From Liolophura sinensis (lineage: Eukaryota > Mollusca > Polyplacophora > Chitonida > Chitonidae), in contig NC_088297.1 in the NCBI RefSeq assembly GCF_032854445.1, forward strand, positions 8,483,375 through 8,547,374: a DNA stretch of 64,000 bases, given 5' to 3'. Position 1 is the stretch's first letter. Each line of letters opens with the position of its first letter. A program made the position numbers and the translations under genes. Shown in pieces: positions 11,401 through 22,782 of the stretch. The notes under the pieces are model-generated. The model saw only the letters and a list, made by a program, of their open reading frames with translations. It had not been told where the DNA came from and ran no database searches.

Positions 11401-14042
11401 TTACTGTGTTCCAAATACAGAATATCAATACCAATGCCCTATGTGAAACTGTTACTAAGCCCCTTTGGAGGTCAGAGGAATGTGGGTTTTATGTAAAAAC
11501 CCAGCATATCGAAGGAAGTGTCCGCTATAAAATGCCAGTAAATACTTTTGGCGGTTTGAGGAATATATAGGTTTTGCCTATACAATCCCAGTAGCCCATA
11601 CGTTGAAACTATCACTATTGTAGATCTGTTGAACGGATTTTTTGCACAACCGTAATGTGTTGAAAGCGCATCCGTTTAAGCCCAGACGCCATAATTGACT
11701 TTTTTGCCCCACAAATACTCAACACTGCACTTCCGTGGGTCCTGATAATAATCATTTCGATAATCTCAATTTCAGAACTGGTTCTGCAGCTGTTGTGATC
11801 TACATGTATAGGGAAATTCCCAAAAGATAGCGCCATGGCATGAACACCTAAAAGTTGTTCCCTTTACAAGGCATAGATCGCCAAATGGAAATATCCCCCA
11901 AACACAGTTTTGGCTGCGATTTGGACAGCTTTGTGCATATAGTACGACAGTCTCCCGTCACATGTTGGTGTGTTGTCTTGTTTTATACTCCAGGGATACG
12001 TGGATTGCCTGTGTATATCAAACTCCACGACCGATCCTGTTAGTACCCGGGATGTAGATGCCACCCCAGGGCTGTGTCATTCAGAGTGTTCCCTCTACAT
12101 TGTGTTTGCCACTCTTCAGTTCTTCTCCAGCCTTCTCAGTGGATTAGCCGGTATTCCAGGGATCTTGGTGCCAATCAGGTATGTCAATCATTGTATATCA
12201 ATACTTAAATACATTCCGGCTTTTTGTCTCTTCCTTTGAGGAATAAAGGATTCATTAAACATAAATGTTTTGTATTCTAAATTTAATTCTATATTACCTA
12301 TCCAAGTACAAATACTCTTTTCAGTATTTATCTTGTCGGATCAGTGGCTTTCCATGTAAGACTTTTTAAGTGCTCGGTCGACATGAAAGGTGTGCTGCCT
12401 CACGAAAACTTCATGCCGAAGACACCAGACACGACGCCTCACCTCCGTTGCAGTGTACTGGCCACTGGACGATCAGTGTATTTTTCCGATTACCGCACTG
12501 CAAGACTGCACCTTTTCTAAGATGACCGAGCCGGGGACTGAACCCGGTTTTACAGCTTACGAGAAGGATTCACTAACCGCGTGGTAAACGAAATGCGCTT
12601 CCTTATTTAACTAAAATACAGTTACATGTATGCAGTCATTCCGCGTCCACGGTTCGTGACAGAGTGGTTATGGGGCTTGCCATTTAATCACTAGGACACA
12701 CCATGTGTGGGTTCGAACTCTCTTCAGTTCCTAGAAAGTCTACTTTCCCGTGTGTTCTCAATGTTTATGTGGTGACAATAAGTCATTGACAATCTGACGT
12801 GTAGAAAAGTTCGTCAGTAACTTGCCAAGGGTTGATAGTTAACATCAGATATTCGGGATTCCACTAGCTATAAAATTGACCATCGTCGTATCAGCGAAAA
12901 CTGGGGCTGTCATTTAACACCAATACGCCTTCTATTCAGACTCTTTCACTAACGCCTTTATTCCACAGGGCATCAGAGAGCAGAGACAAATCTCTAGCGA
13001 TCGGAATCTCTTCATTCGTCAGTTCTTTATTAGGTTTGTACAAATCATCAGTTCCTCGAGCTTTTTCTTTTATAAACCTGCATATCTAGAGAGAATAAGC
13101 TGCGAAAATTTTTGATTTTCAAAGAAGAAAGTAATTAATTGTTCTGGTGAGAAGAATAGGTATAAGAAAAAATAAAGCAAACCTAAATTTTCTACACCAT
13201 CGTGTAGGGTGAAAAGCCAGCAGCATCACCTTTCCTTCTTTGGTTGTTCTGTTAAGCTTCCTCGTGAATCTGTGTCCAATAAACTGCCTGTCAGTGGGGC
13301 TGTGTTCTGTCTCCTGCTGTTAATGGCTGGGTCTGAACTTCTGTTTCGTGTACTAGAACATGAAACTTTCCGGGAATACAAGGAAAGTCTCTGGTAAGAA
13401 ACTGTTTGTAGCGGTCAGCCGTCCCCTGGGTTCTCCATGGAGTCAAAACCTGATCTCATGGAAGCAAACGTATTTCAATGCTTTGAGAACCCAGGGGACG
13501 GCTGAGCGCTACGAAGAGTTTCTTGTCAGAGAAGGAGAAAGGCAGACTATTGGACCCAGATTCACGAAGAAGCTAAGTAGAACAGCCATGCAAAGGAGGA
13601 AAGATGGTGCTGTTGGCCGTCCGCTCTTGACGACGAGGAAGAAATTTGAGATGTTTTTCGTATATATGGATACATATTCCAGTTATCATGCTTTGAGTTA
13701 TGCGTTCTTCGTTCACACGGTTTTCATTTTTGTTTCCGTTACTTCCAAATTTCAGGTTGGTTCCTTGGCCCAATAGTCATGGGTTACATCATCGACAGCA
13801 CGTGCAGGCTATGGAGTTCTTCCTGCTCACGCGAGGGCTCGTGCGAAATCTACGACATCAGAGATTACCGTTTGAAATACCACGGTATCGACGCTGCCGT
13901 TAGTTTTACGTACATCTTGTTCTACGTCTTGGCATATATCAGCTTGGTGCGAAGGAGCAAAGCTAATCAATACGACGTAGAAACGAAGGAGCAACAAGAG
14001 GAAATGGAAGTGAAGCCACCAGCAGAAAATCCGGTGAGTTAG
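5492..14042 (+). CDS. SLCO: Organic anion transporting polypeptide (SLCO/OATP family), nine coding exons
   Basis: This is a sodium-independent uptake carrier for organic anions in the plasma membrane (family knowledge). Coding exons are 5492-6179, 7086-7172, 7766-7978, 9087-9251, 10481-10670, 11124-11283, 11994-12178, 12969-13033 and 13756-14042. All have AG/GT borders and compatible phases; they sum to 2040 nt, giving 679 residues, within the usual OATP range. Residues 46-205 carry TM1-4. The family signature DPRWIGAWWLGFL is at 266-278. The extracellular Kazal-like loop between TM9 and TM10 (exons 6-7) contains CNCDAADFFPVCG and further paired cysteines. The C-terminal region has GWFLGPIVMGYIID and a charged tail. 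Several NxS/T sites fit glycosylated loops. The first exon starts at an acceptor (5471), so a 5' untranslated exon is likely. The end is ambiguous: the stop at 14040-14042 overlaps a perfect donor (CCG|GTGAGT at 14034), so a further last exon is possible. The subfamily (1-6) cannot be assigned by eye. Confidence 0.95.
6405..6740. repeat. Minisatellite in SLCO intron 1, unit 32-33 bp, about ten copies
   Basis: The core is 'caagctggttatcaggctat' followed by 'ccagtaaaacgg'. Because 33 is a multiple of three, open frames appear on both strands (6488-6784 minus, 6537-6752 plus); these are artefacts. Confidence 0.9.
7255..7425. repeat. Short tandem array in SLCO intron 2, unit about 30 bp, about five copies
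   Basis: Units read 'attacaaactgacaatgcaa' plus 'cgccgcttt', with drift at both edges. The array starts about 80 bp after the exon 2 donor. Confidence 0.85.
8345..8735 (+). repeat. tRNA-derived SINE, family B
   Basis: It has a B-box-like 'gtgggctcgaaccctgc', a different body from family A ('tttcactgttcatgg'), and a tail 'gtcatcgtataaatgaaaac' plus 'tatgacgttaaac'. The same tail occurs at 12645-12935 and 16265-17046. It lies in SLCO intron 3. Confidence 0.6.
9655..9875 (+). repeat. SINE family A, diverged, in SLCO intron 4
   Basis: 'gagcctctcaccaatgcagt', 'ggctctgcccagtttcctcc' and 'gtgaaatattcttgaga' follow the family A order with many substitutions. The 25-bp minisatellite begins about 45 bp downstream. 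Confidence 0.75.
9921..10494 (+). repeat. 25-bp minisatellite ending in the SLCO exon 5 splice acceptor
   Basis: About 23 units of the type 'ggttcctcaggcttgatggg' plus 'tgttt'. The last unit (10470-10494) is the functional junction: 'gattcctcag' is the acceptor and 'gatttatgggtg' the first bases of exon 5. Many upstream units therefore repeat a pyrimidine-plus-CAG acceptor. A start at 10481 is chosen because it restores phase (g|ga) and gives GGFMGVGTAAS, which fits the OATP family. Using an upstream unit would add multiples of 25 nt and soon meets TGA (from 'gtttga' or 'gcttga'). Confidence 0.9.
10980..11075 (-). repeat. Inverted SINE tail in SLCO intron 5
   Basis: 'tttatttattgg' and 'tgtttgacgcca' are the reverse complement of the common SINE tail. 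It ends about 50 bp before the exon 6 acceptor. A copy is carried in the inverted duplication near 22690-22790. Confidence 0.65.
12385..12600 (+). repeat. Dispersed repeat, family D, in SLCO intron 7
   Basis: 'catgccgaagacaccagac' and 'gccggggactgaacccgg' match the family D landmarks. Confidence 0.55.
12645..12935 (+). repeat. SINE family B in SLCO intron 7
   Basis: A B-box-like 'gtgggttcgaactct' is followed by a body with 'gtggtgacaataag' and a tail 'gaccatcgtcgtatcagcga' with 'tcatttaacaccaa'. It ends about 35 bp before the exon 8 acceptor. Confidence 0.6.
13383..13536. repeat. Foldback (inverted repeat) in SLCO intron 8
   Basis: Arms 13383-13435 and 13485-13536 pair. The inner 28 bp (13408-13435 with 13485-13512) have one mismatch, for example 'cagccgtcccctgggttctc' against 'gagaacccaggggacggctg'. 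The loop is about 49 nt. It is most likely a short foldback or MITE; the loop is long for an animal pre-microRNA. Confidence 0.8.
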
Positions 14043-15542
14043 TTTTTCGCCTGCCACTACGAAAACTGGCCATTCGAAATTTATCCACATGTCTCCAACA
14101 GAGACTTGTAGGATGAGATCGGTGGGTGTCGGCATATCTCGGAAAATTTCGGCTGATATCAGTGAAGCTCTGACTTTGTTGTTGCGAGCACGAGGACTCA
14201 TAATTTCGATTTATGTCACCTTCAGGATGGGAAATTGTAACAAAGTTCCAATCGATTTGGGTGCTTGGGAATTGGTGGCTACTTCCGAATAACGAGAATT
14301 ATATAATAGCATTCTTTCTGTGGCTTATTCATCGATCTACTAGAGTTTTTTGCGTAAAATTCTGCGCCAATTCGATCGTCTGTTGGTGTTGACAGAGCAG
14401 GGGCAAAGAAATAAATATGTTGAGAGCATTCGGAACAAATGTTTCATGACATGTATGTTTTCAAAAATGAGTCCCAGAACAAGTACTGTTGAGAACTCTC
14501 TCATGTTAAAGTTATATGTATCGCCATGTAACATGATTTAATCAGCTATCTGACATTCCAAGTAATTCTAATATGTAAATGAGAAGGCAATTCGGGAGTT
14601 ACAAGAACTTTATAACTGATATTCTCTGGCGACAGACATATTGTGTACATTCAACCACGTTAACTAAATGTCACTACAATATGACCGGCCAAAATGTCAG
14701 TTTTTATTAGCTGTTTAATATCTCTGAGTGAGACGAAGTTTTAAGTCTGTATATAGGTGAATGACGTCACAAAAGAATCATGGTTGTAAGAAGTGGTGCA
14801 TAAGTGGTATTAAGTCCATATTCAGGGTTTTGCATATACTTCTACACACGATTCAGCTATTATTTAAACAATTGTGTGCGATATAACCTACACAAACAAG
14901 GCTGACAGTTTGTAAAAGGCAATTATTTGGGATGCATCTTCTAAATAAGAGCAAAAATTTGTTTGTATGTTTTTTTTCTCCCCCCCCCCCCCAAATCTCC
15001 TGTACAGTTTCTTTAAAGTTCAGATAGTCAAATGTATTTAATTATACTAGTATTTGAGCAAATAAGAGTTTTACAGAAGAGAAATTTATACCGTTTTTAG
15101 TGATGTACCTGTGCTGACCTTTATTATCAGACTTATACAGGCCCTATTAAAGATATGAGTATTGCTTTTCTTTTAAATATCACTTTTTTATGTATTTTTC
15201 TCCGTCCTGTTTTCCAGTCTAGTTAACAGCAGTAAAATTCATAGGAAATATTTTACGTGAAGGCTTAATTTTTGCTTACTTCCATAAAATAAAAATTAAA
15301 ACATTTTGTTCACACTCACACAGACCTACGTCTACTTTGGACTGTATGTAACACCTTTAACACATTTAAATATTTGTAGATATTATCAAATTTAGGCTCC
15401 AAATTTGAGGTCGTTTCCTTTTATTTATTCAACATTTTGTAATTATTGTATGTGATATTGGTTGATTTGCTGAAGCAGATTTAGATGGGGAATTAAGACG
15501 TGTTATACAATGTTTCTGATGATGAATCTATATCTTATAATA

Positions 15543-15635
<93 letters not shown>

Positions 15636-16260
15636 ATTATTATTATTTCTATTATTGTTAGTATTGGTAGTATTAAAAATGTGTGTATATACATGCTATT
15701 TAAGCTTACAATTCCAATTCCTTCAGTTTTTGCTTCTTTATTTCTCCATGTATGATTTTACGGTCGGTCCGCCAATAATTACGGTCATAATTCAGATGAA
15801 ATTTCAATTGTTTAATGATAAAATGTTGTGTAAATTAAGAAAATGTATTTTAGAGACAGAATTACATATTAAATTCAGAGAGGGGCAACTAATTTCTTTA
15901 TTTCTTTTCTCATTTGATTATTTATTTGCTTTATTTTACACCCTTCTCCCCAATATCTCTTATGAACGAAAGTGATCAGGTATATGGATTGAGGAAATAA
16001 TAGACATCCTCGGGGAAACCACAGCGTTTAAATGGGAGCTTTTTGACGTCAGTTCTCAACAGAACCATGCTGAGAGATATGTCCATTTGCCAATTAAAAA
16101 TATGTTCATATCACACTGGTTTGCAGTTCAGTCTGAGGATGTAGATTTCCGTATTAGGTACATGCAAGACAAGCACACTCTTAAAAGAATAAGAGTAAAT
16201 AAAAGAAAGGAAAAATACCGGAAATCTCATGGAGGTCAATAACTCATCAATACCATCAGT
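14043..16260. other. SLCO 3' flank, no gene seen
   Basis: A candidate poly(A) signal AATAAA is at 14410-14415. A run of C lies near 14981-14992 and a (TA)n block at 15547-15632. No exon-like block with convincing splice sites was found to resolve whether SLCO has a tenth exon. Confidence 0.4.
15547..15632. repeat. (TA)n microsatellite
   Basis: About 43 uninterrupted TA units. The YIYIYI open frames on both strands are artefacts. Confidence 0.97.
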
Positions 16261-16264
16261 CGTC

Positions 16265-17046
16265 CTGAGGCCAGCGGTTCGTGGCCTTTAAGATAGCCTT
16301 CAAAACGTTACGACCGATGAAGTGGTTAAGGCGGTTGCCTCCCAATCGCTACGACCGATGACGTGGTTAAGGCACTTGCCTCCCAATCGCTACGACCGAT
16401 GACGTGGTTAAGGCGGTTGCCTCCCAATCGCTACGGCCGATGACGTGGTTAACGCGCTTGCATTCCAATCGTTACGACCGATGACGTGGTTAAGGCGCTT
16501 GTCTTCAAATTGCTACGACCCATGACGTGGTTAAGGCGCTTGTCTTCCAATCGCTACGACACCCGAAGTGAGGGTTCAAAACCCGGCATGGACAGGAGAT
16601 TAGCAGATTTCCTGTGTCTCATCATTCGTGGGGTCGGGGTGACAATAGGCGTTCAACGGAGCTCAGGTGCTCAGTCTAATGTTCGTGGGGGCATGGTGAC
16701 AATAGGCGTTTAACGGAGCTCAGGTGCTCAGTCTAACGTTCTTGGGGGCATGGTGACAATAGACGTTCAACGGAGGTCATGTGCTCAGTCTAACGTTCGT
16801 GGGGGCATGGTGACAATAGGCGTTCAACGAAGCTCATGTGCTCAGTCTAAGGTTCGTGAAGACCACTTGGTTGTCACCCTAATGGTGAGCACATACATCT
16901 GTATGTTACATGCACGCTGAAAAGTTCGTGTTCCAAAGGTATGCGCTATAGGCGGTTCTCTGGATTCCTTCTCTCATAAAACTGACCTCCATCGTATAAG
17001 TGAATAAACTCTTAAGCATCACGTTAAACAACAATCAAACAGATAA
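16265..17046 (+). repeat. SINE family B with two internal tandem expansions
   Basis: A 41-bp unit ('gatgacgtggttaaggcgct' plus 'tgcctcccaatcgctacgacc') is repeated about six times at 16310-16555. It carries the A-box-like part of a tRNA head, and a single B-box-like 'gagggttcaaaacccgg' follows. A second array of about 57 bp, four copies (16626-16851), has the core 'ggtgacaataggcgttcaac'. The family B tail ends the element ('catcgtataagtgaataaac'). Confidence 0.75.
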
Positions 17047-18790
17047 ATATATATAGAAAATCTCGCGGAGACTGCAACAAAAAGAAACCTTAAAACATTG
17101 CGAAGCCACTTCCATATAGCGTTTAGGCTGTTTTCCCCAGTTACCTCACTAAGACTGATGGCTTTGAGTCCTAACAAAGTTTCAGGGTTCTGTTTTGTGG
17201 TTTCTTGATACTTATGTGTGTGGCAGAGAGAGAAAAGAACACGGTGTGACAAAATCTGATAAAAGCTGGTGTGCATTAATTTTGTATCGTCATTGTCCGT
17301 GTGTTTTGTTACGATCATATATACTGACCTATATGATGTTCTGTGCAGCCAGTAGGTTACATAAAGTGATTGTCGTACATAAGCATATACAGACAGGCAC
17401 AGACAAACACTTGTCGATATTCAGCATCGACAGGTCGACGATAGGCCACTGATGTCATGCTCTTAAACCTGCCCAAAACTGATCTCTCTCCCATATACAT
17501 GCATAACCAATTGATGACCTGGTTTGTATAAACAATGAAAGTATATGGAGCGCTACATTCTCCTTTGTGGCCTTTTATTTTACCCAGATGCATGATATCT
17601 TTCAAGGTGATTATAAGCAAGCAGTACAGTTCACCAAGTTAGTTTTTCAAATTTCAGTTGAATCACAAATGATATAACACCTGCGAAGGTGAAGGGAAGC
17701 GAGAGAGCGACGGAGCGATAAACACTGGTTAATGGAGAATCCAATTATAATTTATGTCAAAACGGAGCATGTGTGCGAGGCTTACTGGTCAATATTAAAT
17801 TTTGTATGCTGTCATTCTTGACTGGTAAATACTATGAACCCTGCTTTTGCAATACTGTGAATAAAACTGTAACATCTCGAGCTCACATATCACGCAATAT
17901 GTTTATTCATTCTACAGTAACGGTTTTACTTTGGAAACGACGGAAAGAAAGAGAGAATGGCATTAGTCATAAAAGAAAGAAAAAATAAACACATATCGGG
18001 AACACGCAACATAACGTGTTTTTGAACACCGGAAATCTTACTGAATCACGTTAAAACTGTTATATAAAAATACGGAGACATTGTATCCAAAAATACGTAA
18101 CCGTGAGATTTGCGTTGTGGGACAAAAATATAGGCTTACACGTCTACAATATTAATGTACTTTGTTTTGTACCCATTCTCACAAGAAAACACTTATTCTA
18201 TTGTTTGTATATGTCATGTAGCAAAATATCATCTGACAGCAGGCTTAAAGGCAAAGAATACACTAGCGGGAACTAGATATTTCGGATGAAAGACCAATAA
18301 ACACTGTCAAGAAAGTAGCTCGATTCATTGTTTTTTAAACATTTTTACCCTGGTAAAATGCATTTGAAACTTTAGATTCTACGATGACGTTTTCTCACCT
18401 AACTGGAAGCAGTGACGTCACATCAAGTTTCCGCCACTTTACACACATAAACTGCAGGATTCCATCATTGAAACGTCATATTCATATATATATCGATGGA
18501 TGAATTCCCCGAATGACCACTTAAACGAATTATTTTATGCAAAAATATACACAGGACGTCACTGATGTCCTCTGGGTCATTACAGACCACCGCAGAATCT
18601 AAAGTTTTAAAACAATTTCACTCGGCTGTAAAAAAAATCTAAAAAAAATGAATCGTACTATTTTTTTACTTTATACTTCATTTGAGTGTTTCCTTTGACT
18701 TTATATAAAACCATCGATGATTGTACATTCTGCTTTATGCTTTATATACTTTTTCTGGTGTCCCCCCACCCCCACCCCCACCACCACCAT
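17047..18790. other. Gene-poor stretch
   Basis: No gene, long repeat or convincing exon was recognised. It is AT-rich, with only short open frames on both strands. Confidence 0.4.
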
Positions 18791-18792
18791 TG

Positions 18793-18945
18793 CAGGTTCC
18801 TTATACATGTACAGATGGCCGTGGGTTTCCCCGGGCTCTGATCTACACGGTTTCTTCCCACCATAATGCTGGCCGCCGGTCGTATAAGTGAAATATTCTT
18901 CAGTATGGCGTAAAACACAAATCAAATAAATAAATAAATAAATAT
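18793..18945 (+). repeat. SINE family A, 5'-truncated
   Basis: The body from 'cagatggccgtgggtttccc' to the tail 'gtgaaatattcttcagta' with TAAA repeats. It follows a short (CCCCCA)n-like stretch at 18765-18785. Confidence 0.8.
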
Positions 18946-19762
18946 TCATGTACATGACAGGTTTTTGACAGAAGGAATCCGTATACCACCTCGTTTTGTG
19001 CTCAACATAAAAAGAATAAGCCAAACACTTGTCGGCTCGGTGTCAGTATTGTGTGCGTGGGTTCACTGGTGTCGTGTCTTTTGTTTTCGGAATGGCGTTT
19101 CAGAGAGGCAGCGCGAAATAGTGGGCTGGTCTGATATGGCCTAAATACTTTTGCTATTAAGCAATGTTAAAGGCTAAGCGAAGAAAACATGCAGACTTCA
19201 GTTAGTATATAGGCATATACAGTCATTCGACACATATGTGGGCTGCCAAACAAGAAACACTTTCCTGAACTTTCACATGCCTGCATGATACATCTGCTTT
19301 AGTTCAAATTACAGGATAATTAATTCAAAACAATTTCATTGTCAGCCAAGGTACACAGCGGGAAAGTAATGTAAATAATCATAAAATAAACTCATTTATC
19401 TAGTACACCAGGGCCCATATTTTTCTAACGTCTTAAGACTTACATGCGTAAGTCAGAAATTCTGACACAGCTGCAGTTAAAACGCTTTGCTTTGGAAAGT
19501 TTAAAATTTGTACACTTAAGGCCTTTGCTGCTCTGAGTTTGACTTCATAAACATTTGCAATTTATGACTCAAGTTGCTTGATAAATACTAGAGCCCACGT
19601 CCCAAGTTAACGTTGGTCTCAGAACCTCGTCACAAGGTGCTGCCTAAGCGTTTCTATCTCGGGAGAGCACATTTCTGAGACTTTGTGTGAATCTAATTTG
19701 CCATTACAGACAAAAGCTTTAACGATTTTACAACGAGGGTATATAGCGCAAAGTTAATATTG

Positions 19763-19968
19763 TCTCTCACCAATGCGGTCGCTGTGAGTTCAAGTCCAGC
19801 TCATGCTGGCTTCCTCTCCAGCCGTACATGGGAAGGTCTGGCAGCAACTCCGGATGGTCGTGGGTTCCCCCCGGGCTCTGCCCGGTTTCCACCCACTACA
19901 ATGCTGGCCGCCGTCGTATAAGTGAAGTATTCTTGAGTACGGCGTCAAATAAATAAATAAATAAATCT
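19763..19968 (+). repeat. SINE family A
   Basis: It runs from 'tctcaccaatgcggtcgctg' through 'ggctctgcccggtttccacc' to the TAAA tail. It lies directly upstream of the duplicated segment at 19985-20735. Confidence 0.85.
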
Positions 19969-19984
19969 ATAATTATCGATATAA

Positions 19985-20735
19985 TACTTACCGCTATATT
20001 GATGAATAGAAATTGCACTCTGAATAAAATTAACGAATATACATGTAATACCATATAGTGTAGACCATTAATAAAATCTCACTTCTTGCAATATACTTAA
20101 ATGTGGTGAACTTCACACATAAGGCACATTTGACGGAAAATCACTGTTAAATGCCCTTCTATGGTATTGGCACAGTCAACAAGTGTTAAATTTATTAGTT
20201 CACATGCCCTCAGTATTCAATTCTCAATGTGCGCTTGGAGGTCACACAAAGGTTGCCTGGAGTTCACAGTGATGACATGAGTACAAGTGTTTAACCGGGA
20301 ATTACAAAGCCCGTCTCATATTCCAATATTTACATACTTGATATCAAAATTGACAGGTGTATATATTTTTGGGCTGACATGCTTTCTGTTCAGTCCGCGA
20401 TAAATCTCGGTTAGTTTCTTCGTCAGCAAGTAAAACATGTCGTTTTTTCCCAGGCAAGTGGACTATTGTACTTTTTTTTATTTTTTTTTTTTTCCTAAAT
20501 CTCATTTTCTGTTTCGTGTATGATGAATCAGACACGGGTAAACTAGTGTTAACTGCGCAACATACATACGTCATTATTTACAACAGATTCGTTTAAAAAC
20601 TGCAGCAATTACCTAGCTTTGACAGTTACAACGAACACGCTATTTCTTTTGAAGTCGCATGTATACCATGATATATACCATGAACCCAGTGTGCATATGT
20701 CGGTCCACAGATGTCCTTATATAGGATATGTGTAA
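19985..20735. repeat. Diverged direct duplication, copy 2
   Basis: It is collinear with 30-1030. The right end overlaps the terminal repeat of the Penelope-like remnant, so the duplicated unit may be part of that element's family. Confidence 0.6.
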
Positions 20736-21770
20736 CCAGTAACCAAGGAACATGTTACGTACATGTCAAAACAGGCAGTGGTTTAGTTACATGGCAAAAT
20801 ACATGGATAAATTGTTGCTGGGAACAAGATCGTACATGTATACAGGTGTTAAGTAGCGAACAATAGAAAAAAAACAGTACCTATCCGCAGGGCGACTAGT
20901 GACGATGCGTCTTTACGGAACGGATGACCCTGCGGATAATCTGTGACATAATATTTGTACATATACAATGAGTAATATATATACGATGAGTGCTAAAAAT
21001 GAACTGGTTTGACAAATTTAGTCAACATAAATTGTACAAGCATGTGGTATATCATGATATGATGAGATACGATATTAGGGCTGATGACTACCATTGAGAC
21101 ATGGGTTGTATTTATTTATGAAGAAAGTTTCTTTTACATCTAAAGTGGCTTCATTTTCATCTAATACTTTATAAAATGGAAAGACTTTAAAGGAGGGAGT
21201 CATTGACAATGCGCATGAGCGTATGTGCTTACTGATTGGAAGATGACAATGTTCGTTCGTTGTTGATATGTTGTCGATGCAGCGTCAATCTGGAGCGGAG
21301 ATCTGAGGTCTGGCCAATATATTGTTTGCCACATCCCATGCAAACAAGTGCATACACAACATTTTTTTTTACAGTGCTGCACATGTCATATTTTACATTA
21401 AACAAAGAATCTTCTCTCTCAAACTGAAAGCTTAATCCTTCTAACATGTGTACGCATGCTCAGGTTTATTGCATTTAGAGATGGATGGAGTAAGAGATTT
21501 TTCTGAAAAGTGAGGGCGAATTTACATTTTTTTTTTTAGGCTTGGAGCATGTCGTTTGCTATTAATGACCTTAGATTTGACTTGAATATCTTTCATTCTG
21601 TCACTTAACAGCTTTATACATGTACGATCTTGTTCCCAGCAACAATTCATCCATGTATTATGCCATGTAACTAACCACTGCCTGTTTTGACATGTACGTG
21701 TACGTAACATGTTCCTTAGTTACTGGTAACACATATCCTATATAAAGACCTCTGTGGACATTCATATTCA
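20690..21770 (-). mobile_element. Penelope-like retroelement remnant with inverted terminal repeats
   Basis: Segments 20700-20865 and 21603-21760 are inverted copies of one another ('acatgttacgtacatgtcaa' against its reverse complement). Between them lies a GIY-YIG endonuclease remnant on the minus strand. Penelope-like elements are known for terminal repeats in either orientation and for a C-terminal GIY-YIG domain. No reverse transcriptase domain remains, so the copy is truncated and inactive. Confidence 0.6.
21085..21560 (-). pseudogene. GIY-YIG endonuclease fragment of a Penelope-like element
   Basis: On the minus strand, VVYALVC and then CGKQYIGQTSDLRSRL followed by a conserved H give the GIY...YIG...R...H pattern (about 21370-21270). 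Coding similarity resumes after a frameshift near 21235 (FKVFPFYKVLDENEAT, then ETFFINKYNPCLNG) down to about 21090. No start, reverse transcriptase core or intact frame is present. Confidence 0.65.
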
Positions 21771-22074
21771 TATTCCTTGAAAATAACACGAAGTTTGAAA
21801 CTGCAGTTGGAATATAACAGAAAGTTATGAAGGCCTTTTATTATTATGTTTCCCATGTAAATTCTCTTTATATCTTCATATATATGGAGGGTATGAAGAG
21901 TTTAGTACCAAATCAAGCCAGAATCCAGCTGCAAGTGTATGAAAAATCGATGGTTACCAAAAAGCCAAAAAAAACCCAAAAGGTGGAGAAAGCCGACTCC
22001 GGTTTCGCGACCCCTGGCTCCCTTGGCAGAGCCTTGCATTTCAGGCCAATTTTTGTAGAATTGTAATCAAACTG
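21771..22074. other. Spacer between the Penelope-like remnant and the SLCO duplication
   Basis: Nothing is recognised. A short open frame at 21827-22066 has no family resemblance. Confidence 0.4.
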
Positions 22075-22743
22075 ATTACCAGGATCCACGGAAGTGCAGT
22101 GTCGAGTATTCGTGGGCAAATCAGGCAATCTTGGCGCCTGGACATCAGCAAATAGTTTGAACGAATGGGCTGCTGGGATTGTATAGACAAAACCTATATA
22201 TTACTCAAACGTCCAAAAGTATTTATTGGCATTTTATAGCGGACACTTCCTTCGATATGCTGGGTTTTTACATAAAACCCACATTCCTCTGACCTCCAAA
22301 GGGGCTTAGTAACAGTTTCACATAGGGCATTGGCATTGATGTTCTGTATTTGGAACACAGTAACAGTGAAACACTTTCTGCCAAAAAAAGTGCATTCTTA
22401 AGATCTCCAAAGGATTTAATGACAGTAAAATAGCTCCTGATACAAATATTTCCAACAGACACAGAGCAGAAAAATTCTTACCTTGCGACTTTTGCCGCTA
22501 CACCCCGCGTGACAAGGTGACAGATAGTTGATTGCGTTCGAGCCACAGACCGGGAAAAAATCTGCAGCGTCACAGTTACATCCAGCGGAACAGGAAGAGA
22601 AATTTTCCGCAGAAAATTCTGTGAGTGGATGTATTTGGTTGCTGAAAGATAACATGTAAGTGTAGGTTAATCTCCTCCTTGAATCTTATGCGAAAATTCT
22701 TGAGTATGGCGTTCAACATCAATTAAATAAACAAATAAAACAA

Positions 22744-22782
<39 letters not shown>

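Noticed and set aside
13383-13536. Intronic pre-microRNA
   Set aside because: The loop is about 49 nt and the arms exceed 50 bp, which fits a foldback element better.
15503-15755. Frames over the TA repeat
   Set aside because: Pure (TA)n translation.
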